From Microbispora rosea (GTDB lineage Bacteria; Actinomycetota; Actinomycetes; Streptosporangiales; Streptosporangiaceae), in assembly GCF_900156315.1 (NCBI RefSeq), contig NZ_FTNI01000008.1, positions 124,001 to 188,000 on the forward strand: a stretch of DNA of 64,000 bases, given 5' to 3'. Below the pieces are notes generated by a model. That model saw only the letters and a list, made by a program, of their open reading frames with translations. It ran no database searches and was not told the origin of the DNA. How positions within the stretch are numbered: the first letter of the stretch is position 1; every line of letters begins with the position of its first letter. Shown in pieces: positions 28,011 through 35,120 of this stretch. A program made the translations under genes and the position numbers.

Positions 28011-28991
28011 ATGGCGGATCAGGACGCGGGGTCGCGCGGCGCAGGGGACGAGCCGCGCGGCCCGCGCCCGGAGCCGGAGACCGGGCCGGTCCGGCCGGGT
28101 GAGCCCACCGCGACCAGCGGATCGGCCGAGCCCACTGCACCCGACGAGCCCACTGCGCCTGACGCTGCGTCTCACGCGCTCGCCGCGCCGGGCGCGCGAA
28201 CGCGGCCGGAGGGGAGCGGGCCGGTCATGTCACCCGCCGGGTCCACTTCGCCGACCGGGCCGGTCGGGCCCAACGGGCCGACTGCGCCCCTGCCTCCTGG
28301 GAACACTCCCACGTCATCCTGGACCAGCCCGGCCGGCCCGCCCGGTGCGGCAGGACCGGGATCGCCGCGGACCGGCCCCGGAAACACGCCCGGGGGAGTA
28401 GGGCCGGGATCGCCACGGACCGGGCCGGCAAACACGCCTGGGGCGGCAGGGCCGGGATCGCCGTGGACCGGCCCCGGGAACAGGCCTGGCGCGGCGGGGC
28501 CCTATTCAACGGGGCCCTATTCAACGGGGCCATATGCGACTTGGGCAGGCGCTGCAGGCCCTGCAGGCCCGGGCCGACCCGGGCCGGGAGCCGGAGGCGC
28601 GCCTCCGACCAGCAGCGGCTATGCCTTCGGCCCCGGCGGCGCGGGATGGAACGCCCCGGGCTGGCAGGACCCCCGGGCACGGTTCGCGTCAGCTCCGCGG
28701 CCTGGCATGCCCGTGCGCCTGGCGGCTCGGCTGCCTCGCGGACACGCCGGGCAGCTCGTCGCCGTCGGTGTCGCGTCCGCGATCGTCGGAGCGCTCCTCG
28801 GCGGTGGCATCGTCGCCGTCACCGGCATGGTCTGGGACCGGGCGGACGCCGGAACGAGCTGGGTCGGCGGAAACGACCCGCAGCGGTTCTTCCCTCGCGG
28901 CTTCGGCCAGGACGCGCCGCAGGGTCAGGACGGCCTGCCCCCCTGGTGCAGGCAGACCGACGCCGGAGTGCGCTGCCAGGCGCCCGGCTGA
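28011..28991 (+). CDS. Collagen-like repeat membrane protein
   Basis: A 326-residue protein with GGGAGATTT before the ATG. The first 225 residues are Gly/Pro/Thr/Ser/Ala-rich and disordered, including three 16-residue copies of AGPGSPRTGPGNTPGG and a YSTGPYSTGPYATW stretch. One hydrophobic helix (VAVGVASAIVGALLGGGIVAV) is followed by a short outer tail with two cysteines (PPWCRQTDAGVRCQAPG). The topology suggests a cytoplasmic disordered tail with a small extracellular end. Its role is unknown, and it does not belong to the two-component operon, which runs the other way. Confidence 0.7.
   Translation: MADQDAGSRGAGDEPRGPRPEPETGPVRPGEPTATSGSAEPTAPDEPTAPDAASHALAAPGARTRPEGSGPVMSPAGSTSPTGPVGPNGPTAPLPPGNTPTSSWTSPAGPPGAAGPGSPRTGPGNTPGGVGPGSPRTGPANTPGAAGPGSPWTGPGNRPGAAGPYSTGPYSTGPYATWAGAAGPAGPGRPGPGAGGAPPTSSGYAFGPGGAGWNAPGWQDPRARFASAPRPGMPVRLAARLPRGHAGQLVAVGVASAIVGALLGGGIVAVTGMVWDRADAGTSWVGGNDPQRFFPRGFGQDAPQGQDGLPPWCRQTDAGVRCQAPG
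28350..28493 (+). repeat. Three 48-bp tandem repeats
   Basis: Copies begin at 28350, 28398 and 28446, each encoding a 16-residue GPGSPxTGPxNxPG unit. A partial fourth copy and a short CTATTCAACGGGGC repeat follow. Confidence 0.8.
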
Positions 28992-29009
28992 GACGTCCCG
29001 CATTCCCGA

Positions 29010-29045
29010 CAGGCGCGTGCCGGCGGAGGGGCCGGCGCGCGCCTG
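29010..29045 (+). terminator. Terminator after the collagen-like gene
   Basis: CAGGCGCGTGCCGGC (29010-29024) and GCCGGCGCGCGCCTG (29031-29045) form a 15-bp stem with one G-U pair and a six-base loop. Confidence 0.75.
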
Positions 29046-29163
29046 CAGGTTTTCCACGCGTCGGCGCTGTCGGCCCTGAATTCCCATAAGCCTTTGTCGG
29101 CGGCACGTCGTAGGTGCCGTCACCTGTTTTGACGACTCCGCTGAAAGCCCTGCCCGATGACGG

Positions 29164-29304
29164 TCACTCCCGCTCGCTCTGGGCGCGGAGCAGAGCGATC
29201 GCCGTTCGGATGGCCGCGGTCCGCGAGCGCGCTCTTCCGGTGGACACGAACCGCTCCAGGAAGGACAGGTCGTCGGCCCCGAGCATCAGGTTCAGCTTCG
29301 CGAG
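29164..29304 (-). other. Ribbon-helix-helix-like coding remnant
   Basis: The last 46 codons of the open frame that runs through the tRNA encode LAKLNLMLGADDLSFLERF, then STGRARSRTAAIRTAIALLR. The pattern (a beta strand, a helix, a G-R-x-x-S-R turn, a second helix) resembles ribbon-helix-helix antitoxin DNA-binding domains. No convincing start codon or ribosome site lies between the tRNA and this segment. It may be a decayed antitoxin-type gene, a fused tail, or chance. Confidence 0.3.
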
Positions 29305-29925
29305 TGCAGGCCGTTCGGAATTCGGCGGCTTCCGCGCTCTCGAATGATTTCCCGGCTCGCCATTATCATCTGAATCGCAGTGGGGTCGACGAGATTCGAA
29401 CTCGCGCTGTACGGTACCTAAAACCGTTGCCTCTGCCGATTGGGCTACGACCCCTTTTCCTCTTCCCTTGCCCGCGAAATTCTCCGTCTGGGAATGACAG
29501 TTGGGGCAAAGGAACCGCAGGTTCTCTTTTCTGTTGTCCAGCCAATTGCCGTTGATGTGGTCGATGTGCAATGTCAGCGGCCGACCCTGCCAGGCGCCGC
29601 CTATCCTACAGTCTGCGCAGACGTATGGGACTCCTACTTCCTGCAGCGCCCGCCTGAGCTTGCGAGGCTTCTCACGACCGGATCCCGGGGGCAGCAGCAC
29701 GAGGATCTCCACAGGCAGGTATCGACGGGGAGTCGGAGTGCTTCTGTCCGAAGAGGGCCTGCCGAAGTGGGATGTGTCGATGCCGAAGTGCTTGAGGCGG
29801 CGGCTGATGTGGGCGTGGGCGCCACCCGACCACGGGATGCCGAGACAGCGCAGCACGTCGGCGACGCTGCTCGCGCCGGCCGCCGCGTCGGCGAGCAACT
29901 CGGGGGTGTATTTGTACTTCGCCAT
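29164..29925 (-). CDS. HNH endonuclease, open frame running through the adjacent tRNA
   Basis: The ATG at 29925 begins MAKYKYTPELLADAAAGA. Residues 1-55 resemble a helix-turn-helix module (SVADVLRCLGIPWSGG). The nuclease core at about 110-155 has the HNH motif LHIDHINGNWLDNRKENLRF and a zinc ribbon formed by VCADCRIGG and LCPNCHSQTE. The recognisable domain ends near GKGRGK (about 29455), exactly where the tRNA begins. There is no stop codon there; the frame continues through the tRNA (VVAQSAEA to REFESRRPH) and an RHH-like tail to 29164. The extension may be translated or meaningless if RNA processing cuts the transcript. The upstream ribosome site is weak (CCGGGG), and a palindrome sits just before the start. 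Confidence 0.7.
   Translation of the reverse strand: MAKYKYTPELLADAAAGASSVADVLRCLGIPWSGGAHAHISRRLKHFGIDTSHFGRPSSDRSTPTPRRYLPVEILVLLPPGSGREKPRKLRRALQEVGVPYVCADCRIGGAWQGRPLTLHIDHINGNWLDNRKENLRFLCPNCHSQTENFAGKGRGKGVVAQSAEATVLGTVQREFESRRPHCDSDDNGEPGNHSRARKPPNSERPALAKLNLMLGADDLSFLERFVSTGRARSRTAAIRTAIALLRAQSERE
29381..29454 (-). tRNA. Atypical tRNA, anticodon UAG (Leu-type) with short variable arm
   Basis: The minus strand folds as a full cloverleaf of 74 nt. The acceptor arms are GGGGTCG and CGACCCC with discriminator A. The D arm GCCC...AGGC has three pairs and a GG-containing loop. The anticodon stem ACGGT/ACCGT has loop TTTAGGT, anticodon UAG at complement 29418-29420. The variable region is only ACAGC, and the T arm is GCGAG-TTCGAAT-CTCGT. 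UAG reads the leucine codon CUA, but leucine tRNAs normally have a long variable arm; this one has the short arm of class I tRNAs. No CCA is encoded. It directly follows the HNH nuclease gene on the same strand and overlaps its open frame. It may be a tRNA-like RNA rather than a translation tRNA. Confidence 0.75.
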
Positions 29926-29928
29926 GCC

Positions 29929-29961
29929 CCGGAATTTATCGGCCGCGGCCGACAATTCCGG
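29929..29961 (-). promoter_or_regulatory. 33-bp palindrome between bcp and the HNH gene
   Basis: CCGGAATTTATCGGCC (29929-29944) mirrors GGCCGACAATTCCGG (29947-29961) with only the central A/T positions mismatched. It lies four bases upstream of the HNH start codon and 20 bases after the bcp stop. It could be the bcp terminator, an HNH operator, or an RNA hairpin hiding the HNH ribosome site. Confidence 0.55.
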
Positions 29962-29981
29962 GAGCGTGGCAAAGGGATATC

Positions 29982-30449
29982 TCAAGAGATTCCCAGCTCT
30001 TTTGTGAGCCGGGCGACGTGACCGGTGGCCTTCACGTTGTAGAGGGCCTTCTCGACCTTTCCGTCCGGGTCGATGACGAACGTGGAGCGGATGACGCCCA
30101 TGATGGTCTTGCCGTAGTTCGTCTTCTCGCCGTACGCGCCGTACGCCTTGTGCACGTCCAGGCCGGTGTCGGAGAGCAGGGGGAAGGTGAGCGCGTCGCG
30201 CTCGCGGAACTGCCGCAGCTTGGCGGGCTTGTCCTTGGAGACGCCCAGCACCACGAAGCCCTGCGCCGTCAGCGCGCCGAGGTTGTCGCGGAAGTCGCAG
30301 GCCTGCTTGGTGCATCCGGGGGTCATCGCCGCCGGGTAGAAGTACAGGATGACCCGCTTTCCGCGGAACGACTCCAGCGAGACCTCGTTGTCGTCGGCGT
30401 CGATCAGGGTGAAGTCCGGCGCGGCGTCGCCGGGCTGGAGCTTGCTCAT
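29982..30449 (-). CDS. bcp: Thiol peroxidase Bcp (peroxiredoxin Q family)
   Basis: Reduces hydrogen peroxide and organic hydroperoxides using thioredoxin-type reductants. The start MSKLQPGDAAPDFTL at 30449 follows GGAGGA; the upstream in-frame codons are not needed. The 155-residue protein has the peroxidatic Cys46 and resolving Cys51 in TPGCTKQACDFRD, the atypical 2-Cys PrxQ arrangement. The C-terminal VIRSTFVIDPDGKVEKAL segment is standard. Neighbours (HNH-tRNA unit downstream, DUF3618 gene divergent) give no further context. Confidence 0.94.
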   Translation of the reverse strand: MSKLQPGDAAPDFTLIDADDNEVSLESFRGKRVILYFYPAAMTPGCTKQACDFRDNLGALTAQGFVVLGVSKDKPAKLRQFRERDALTFPLLSDTGLDVHKAYGAYGEKTNYGKTIMGVIRSTFVIDPDGKVEKALYNVKATGHVARLTKELGIS

Positions 30450-30584
30450 CACGTCCTCCGGAAAAAGGTGACCCGCGGCGATCGGCGGGCAAGCGTCAAC
30501 CAAACTACCGGCTCAGCCGCTGTGCGGGGCGACCGCCGGACCTGGCAGACTGATCACACACGAATACCACAGGAGGGGGATCGC

Positions 30585-30911
30585 ATGGCGGACACCGATC
30601 CCGATGCGCTGGAACGGAAGATCGAGCGCACGCGGGCGGAGCTCGCTCGCACGGTCGACGCCATCGCGGACCGGGTGAGCCCGAAGCGGGTCGCGGAGCG
30701 CGGCGTCGCGAAGGCGAAGGCCAACGCGCGCGACTTCGTCACGTCGATGGAGGACATGGTCCTGGGGCCGCGCACGTACGTCCCGGCAGACGGCGAGGGC
30801 GAGCAGCCCGGGGAGAATCCGGCGCCCAGCATCGCTCCGGTGCTGATCGGGATCGGCGTGGTCGTCGCCGTGGGCGCGGCCATCGTGCTGTTGCGCCGCC
30901 GCTCCCGCTGA
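30585..30911 (+). CDS. DUF3618 family membrane protein
   Basis: A 108-residue protein starting at the ATG after AGGAGGGGG. The N-terminal half is the DUF3618 helix pattern: DALERKIERTRAELARTVDA, then IADRVSPKRVAERG and a basic segment. One C-terminal membrane helix (LIGIGVVVAVGAAIVLL) ends in RRRSR. Such proteins are small membrane tethers whose partners are unknown. It is divergent from bcp with about 135 bp between the starts. Confidence 0.85.
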   Translation: MADTDPDALERKIERTRAELARTVDAIADRVSPKRVAERGVAKAKANARDFVTSMEDMVLGPRTYVPADGEGEQPGENPAPSIAPVLIGIGVVVAVGAAIVLLRRRSR

Positions 30912-31006
30912 CCCGCCGAGGGACGCCGCCGTCGTGACCGGGTTCACGGCGGCGTCCGCGTTCTCACCGGCCGTTGGAAGGGTCCGTCACAAGGCCGGGC
31001 CGGCGG

Positions 31007-32182
31007 TCACAGGAACGTCCTGCCCTCGCCGCGATAGGTCGGGACCTCCTCCGTCACCTGATCGCCCTCGACCAAATGCAGAGTGGCGAACCGCTCGCAC
31101 AGCTCCCCGGCCTTCGCATGGCGGAACCAGACACGGTCGCCCAGGCGGAGGTCGGCGGCGGCCTCGCCGAGAAGCGGCGTCTGCACCTCGCCCGCCCCCT
31201 CGTCCGGGTGGTATCTGAGCCCCGCCGGCAGGTACGGCTGGGGCAGCCGGGTGGGCCCGGAGGCTCCGGAGGCGGGGTAGCCCCCTCCGAGCACGGTGGC
31301 GACGTCCGGCGCCGGCTTGCGCACGACCGGCAGGGCGAACAGCGCCGCCGGACGGCCGGTGAAGCCCCGGTAGAAGTCGAACAGCCGGGGATGGAAGAAG
31401 CCCGAGCCCGCCGCGACCTCGGTGATCGCCCGCTCGGCGGCGGTCTTCTCGATGCTTCCCGTTCCGCCGCCGTTGACGAACTCCAGGTCGGCGACCTGGC
31501 GTACGGCCTGCACAATCCGGCCGCGCCGCACGACCAGCTCGCGGCGCGACCGTTCCTGCATCCAGCGCAGCGCGCGGCCGTACGGTCCCGGAACGTCGTC
31601 GCCCACCCCGGCGATCTGGGCCTCGTACGCCATGAGCCCGGTCAGCCGCAGCCCGGGACGCTTGGTGATGTGCGCGGCGATCTCGGCGGCCTGCTCGGGG
31701 TCACGGATCGGCGACCGCAGCGCGCCCGCCCGGAACGCGCCGCCGAAGGCCACGAACCCGGCGTCGATGTCCAGGCACACCCGGATGCGGTGGGGGAGCC
31801 GCAGGCTCTCGATGAGGTCGAGGTGTTCGGGCGAGTCCACCATGACGGTGATCTCCCGCGCCGCGACCTCGTCCGATCCCAGGGCGCGCAGCGCGGTCCT
31901 GTCGGCCGTGGGATAGGCCACGAGCACGTCCCGCAGGCCGGTGGAGACCAGCCACAGCGCCTCGGGCAGCGTGAAGGCCATGACACCCGAGACGCCGTCC
32001 ATGCGCAGGACCTGTTCGAGCACGGCCCGGCAGCGGATCGACTTGCTGGCCACCCGGATCGGCTTGCCCCGGGCCCGGCGCACCATGGCGGCCGCGTTCG
32101 ACCGGAGCGCGTCCATGTCGAGGACCGCGAAGGGCGGCTCAAGGTGGGCCGTCGCCTGGTCGAGGCGCTGTCGGTCGTCCAT
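31007..32182 (-). CDS. PLP-dependent amino acid deaminase/aldolase (alanine racemase N-terminal fold)
   Basis: A 391-residue fold-type III PLP enzyme. The N-terminal barrel has the cofactor lysine in RVASKSIRCRAV. The segments MVDSPEHLDLI, GLMAYEAQIAGVGD and VNGGGTGSIEKTA (phosphate-binding Gly-rich loop) follow. The C-terminal domain has GEGRTFL at the very end and metal-ligand candidates in the WFRHAKAGELCERF region, as in D-threonine aldolase and D-serine dehydratase. The substrate cannot be fixed from sequence. No operon partner is close; the nearest gene is the DUF3618 gene on the other strand. Confidence 0.85.
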   Translation of the reverse strand: MDDRQRLDQATAHLEPPFAVLDMDALRSNAAAMVRRARGKPIRVASKSIRCRAVLEQVLRMDGVSGVMAFTLPEALWLVSTGLRDVLVAYPTADRTALRALGSDEVAAREITVMVDSPEHLDLIESLRLPHRIRVCLDIDAGFVAFGGAFRAGALRSPIRDPEQAAEIAAHITKRPGLRLTGLMAYEAQIAGVGDDVPGPYGRALRWMQERSRRELVVRRGRIVQAVRQVADLEFVNGGGTGSIEKTAAERAITEVAAGSGFFHPRLFDFYRGFTGRPAALFALPVVRKPAPDVATVLGGGYPASGASGPTRLPQPYLPAGLRYHPDEGAGEVQTPLLGEAAADLRLGDRVWFRHAKAGELCERFATLHLVEGDQVTEEVPTYRGEGRTFL

Positions 32183-32383
32183 GGGCGCAGCCTAATACGG
32201 CGCCGCCGGGAAATACATGAGTGCCGTTCACGTTAACCGTGCCCGGGCAAAATCCTCGCCGTGGACCCTCCATGATCGCGCAAGGCCGCGGGTGACCGGC
32301 CCGTCCCGCCACCGCTCCGTGTACCCATGGTGAGGTGACTACCGAGCGGACCCGGCACGGTGAACGGGAAGGGTGAACGGCTG

Positions 32384-33073
32384 ATGAGCGTCGTGCAGGG
32401 AATCCTGGCGGGTTCGTCGGCGAGGAGCGCCAAGGGCGGGGGCGCCGAGGGCGCCGGCGGCGCCCGCAGTGTGGGCGGCGGCGACGGCGTCAACGGTGCC
32501 GGAAGCGACACAGGCGGCAGGGGCGCCGCGGCGGGCCGGCGGAGCGCCGTGCGCCTCCTGCGGCCGGGCCGGACCCCGGCCGCCGTCGTGGTCGCCGCCG
32601 TGATCGCCCTGCTCGGCTGGGTGCTCACCGCCGTGGTCGTCGCCGTCATGCTCGGCCTGTCCCCGGACGTGCGGCTGCCGCCCCGGCTGCTGAACCTCAC
32701 GACGGCCGACCCCGCCGTTCCCGCCGCCGCGGTCGGCATGATCGTCTGCGGTGCGGGCCTGGTGGCCCTCGCGCTCGTTCCCGGCCGTCCCCGGCTCATG
32801 CCCCTGGAGTGCGCGGACCCGCTGCTCGCGATGGGCCTGACCCGCGCCGGCCTGCGCAGGACGCTCGCCGCCTCGGCCAGGGAGGTCGAGCACGTCCGGC
32901 GGGCCGGCGTCCACATCCTCCGCCGGCGGATCGAGGTCACCGTGGTGGCCGACGCAGACACGACCGGCGCCCTGCTGCGCGAGGTCGGCGCCGCGGTCGG
33001 GGACCGGCTGTCGGGCCTCGGCGTACGGTCCCGCCACGAGGTGGTCGTACGGCTGCGCAGGAGAGGAGGCTGA
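32384..33073 (+). CDS. DUF6286-like membrane protein
   Basis: The ATG at 32384 follows GGGAAGGGTGA; a GTG at 32360 is an alternative start. After a 60-residue Gly/Ser-rich tail there are two helices (VVVAAVIALLGWVLTAVVVAV and AAAVGMIVCGAGLVALALV). The C-terminal soluble part (REVEHVRRAGVHILRRRIEV to VVVRLRRRGG) looks like the alkaline-shock/Gls24-associated fold. In other actinomycetes this kind of protein sits in an Asp23/Gls24 envelope-stress cluster, before an AmaP-like gene, as here. Confidence 0.7.
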   Translation: MSVVQGILAGSSARSAKGGGAEGAGGARSVGGGDGVNGAGSDTGGRGAAAGRRSAVRLLRPGRTPAAVVVAAVIALLGWVLTAVVVAVMLGLSPDVRLPPRLLNLTTADPAVPAAAVGMIVCGAGLVALALVPGRPRLMPLECADPLLAMGLTRAGLRRTLAASAREVEHVRRAGVHILRRRIEVTVVADADTTGALLREVGAAVGDRLSGLGVRSRHEVVVRLRRRGG

Positions 33074-33074
33074 G

Positions 33075-33566
33075 GTGCGTCCGCGATGGGGGAACCGCGT
33101 CGGGCTCTTGCTGGTGGGTCTCGCGCTGGTCGCGGGAGGTTTCGGCCTGCTGGCCACCGTGCGCCGGCGGCCCGGCGCGGTCCTGATCGACGCGAGCGTG
33201 GCAGACGGGAGCGTGGCCGACGGGAAGCCGTGGGCGCTGCCCCTGCTGGCCGGGGCGGCGATGGTGCTCGCCCTGGTCGCGACCCGCTGGCTCTTCATGG
33301 CGCTCGGCTGGGGCCGGGTCGGCAGCCGCACCGGCGGCGGCATCGCCATGCTCGGCGTGGCGCTGAAGGGGATCGACGGGATCGGCCGCATCTCGGTCAG
33401 GCTCGTGCGCGACGGCAGGGTGCGGGTGTCGGTGTCGCTCCGGCGGTCGGCCGACCTGCGACAGGTGATCAGGCGGCTGGACGAGTCCGCGGTCTCACGC
33501 GTTCGCCGCGCGGTCGGCCGCGACGACGCGCTTGCGGTCGTTCGCCTTCACGTCCGCCGCCGCTGA
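33075..33566 (+). CDS. AmaP-like alkaline shock membrane anchor protein
   Basis: The GTG start follows AGGAGG and begins one base after the previous stop. Of 163 residues, two membrane helices ([20 protein letters not shown] and [21 protein letters not shown]) are followed by a soluble end ([20 protein letters not shown]). AmaP proteins anchor Asp23-type proteins to the membrane; no Asp23 gene is nearby, so the pair may be a partial cluster. Its last 72 bases overlap the 3' end of the convergent glycosyltransferase gene. Confidence 0.7.
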   Translation: MRPRWGNRVGLLLVGLALVAGGFGLLATVRRRPGAVLIDASVADGSVADGKPWALPLLAGAAMVLALVATRWLFMALGWGRVGSRTGGGIAMLGVALKGIDGIGRISVRLVRDGRVRVSVSLRRSADLRQVIRRLDESAVSRVRRAVGRDDALAVVRLHVRRR

Positions 33567-34922
33567 CCGCCCCTCCCTGCGCCATGGCGCAGGGGTCGCG
33601 CCCGTGCCGAGGGCGAGGCCGGCGGCCAGACAGGCGAGCGGCACGACGGGCACCACATAGCGGTGGTCGAAGGCGGCGATCAGGGGTGGCAGCAGAAGCA
33701 GAACCGCCGCCGCGGCCCAGGGCAGCAGCGCCGTCCACCGCCGGGCCACCAGCCCGGCGAGCCCGGCCAGCAGGATCACCGCCAGCAGCGGCCCCCGCAG
33801 GAAGCCCTGCTCCTGGTAGGCGCGCAGCCATCCCGCGAACGGCTCGACCACCTTGGTGTCCCCGGAGCTTCCCTGGTAGGCGGTGGTCAGCTCACCGGCC
33901 GTACGGCCGCCGGAGGCCACCTTTGAGGTGAACGGCTTCACCGAGGTGGGGAACACGTACGCGCTCTGCGGGCCCGGGGCGGGGTAGACCTTCCGGTCCC
34001 ATTCGAACGCCCACATGGCGTCGTGCAGCCCGGTCGTCAGGAAGTCGAGGGGCTGGCTGCGGATCGCCAGCGAGGCGAACTCGCTCGCCAGCCGGTCCTT
34101 GTCCTTCTTCACCCGCTGGATGGGCGAGTCGGCGGCCCAGATGTAGGCGGGTGCGGCGAGCCGGGGCTCCGGCGGGCACAGCACCGCCAGCTCCTTCGGC
34201 GGCTTCATGACCGAGCAGTCGGCGAAGGTCATCGTGCGCGACCACAGCCACGTGCTGCTGCCGCCCATCCCGTACGACCCGTGGGCGTCGTGGAACCAGA
34301 CGGCGTACCCGCCGAGCACGGCGGACGCGGCGGCGAGCCCCGCGAGCGCGGCCCTCCAGCGTCCGGCCAGCACCACCGGCAGCAGCGCCAGCGCGATCAG
34401 GGGCAGCCCGAGGGTGCGGGTGACCGTGGCGAACCCGAGCAGCAGCAGCGCCGCGACGACGGCCCACGCGCCGGGCCTGGGACGCCACAGCAGGATCGTC
34501 ACGGCGGCCACGACCAGTGCGGTGAACAGCAGGTCCGCCATGACGAGGTGCTCGAGCTGGATCTGGTGGACGTCGAGAAGCACCGGCGCCGCCGCCAGCG
34601 CCGCTCCCCAGCCCGGCAGCCGGGTGCGGCGGCGCAGCACCGCGTACACGCAGACGGCCATGCCGAGACCGAGCAGGTGCTGGACGATCACGACGGCGGT
34701 GATGCTGCCCAGCGGGCTCAGCGCCGCCAGGAACAGCGAGTAGCCGGACGGCCGCGAGGGCAGTGGCCGCAGGTCGAGTGCCGAGCTGAGGTAGGCGAAG
34801 GAGTCGGCCCAGAACCACAGGGCGGGCCGGTAGCCGAGCACGGCGAGCGCGCGCAGTGCGACGCCCGCCGCCAGCACGACCAGGAACGCCCGATGCGGGC
34901 GCAGCGCCTCGCGCCACCTCAC
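33495..34922 (-). CDS. Multi-pass membrane glycosyltransferase-like protein (GT-C type)
   Basis: A 475-residue protein with about ten predicted membrane helices. The N-terminal outer loop carries [17 protein letters not shown] with an acidic residue in the place typical of GT-C enzymes (PMT/ArnT), and [17 protein letters not shown] follows. A long outer loop (about 225-355) contains the [17 protein letters not shown] segment and two or three cysteines. Polyprenyl-phosphate sugar transferases of this class modify cell-wall polymers or proteins; donor and acceptor are unknown. The 3' end overlaps the AmaP-like gene antisense by 72 bp. Confidence 0.75.
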   Translation of the reverse strand: MRWREALRPHRAFLVVLAAGVALRALAVLGYRPALWFWADSFAYLSSALDLRPLPSRPSGYSLFLAALSPLGSITAVVIVQHLLGLGMAVCVYAVLRRRTRLPGWGAALAAAPVLLDVHQIQLEHLVMADLLFTALVVAAVTILLWRPRPGAWAVVAALLLLGFATVTRTLGLPLIALALLPVVLAGRWRAALAGLAAASAVLGGYAVWFHDAHGSYGMGGSSTWLWSRTMTFADCSVMKPPKELAVLCPPEPRLAAPAYIWAADSPIQRVKKDKDRLASEFASLAIRSQPLDFLTTGLHDAMWAFEWDRKVYPAPGPQSAYVFPTSVKPFTSKVASGGRTAGELTTAYQGSSGDTKVVEPFAGWLRAYQEQGFLRGPLLAVILLAGLAGLVARRWTALLPWAAAAVLLLLPPLIAAFDHRYVVPVVPLACLAAGLALGTGATPAPWRREGRSAAADVKANDRKRVVAADRAANA

Positions 34923-34988
34923 GTGACGGCCCTCCTCCTCGCCGGGGAAGTCACCACCTTATTGGCTCCGGCCGACGTTCTGCCCGCG

Positions 34989-35054
34989 TGCATGATCACG
35001 AACGGCTCACGGCAGGTCAGGTGGGTGCTCGCCGATTTCCTGCATGATCACGAA
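34989..35054. repeat. Pair of 14-bp direct repeats
   Basis: TGCATGATCACGAA occurs at 34989-35002 and again at 35041-35054, in the gap between the glycosyltransferase start and the sdaA stop. The core TGATCA is palindromic. Confidence 0.6.
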
Positions 35055-35120
35055 GGGTTCCGGTGCAGGTGAGGGGCATCGCATGCGACAAACTACAAGA
35101 TCACGGTGGGGGTGGGGGGG

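Noticed and set aside
28350-28493. Possible CRISPR array
   Set aside because: Repeats are contiguous with no unique spacers and encode a protein repeat.
29381-29454. Integration site (attB) for an integrative element at the tRNA
   Set aside because: No integrase, excisionase or second copy of the tRNA 3' end was seen within the window.
35104-35120. Run of guanines at the sdaA end as a G-quadruplex
   Set aside because: Only two long G tracts are present, not four separate ones, so a stable quadruplex is not supported.
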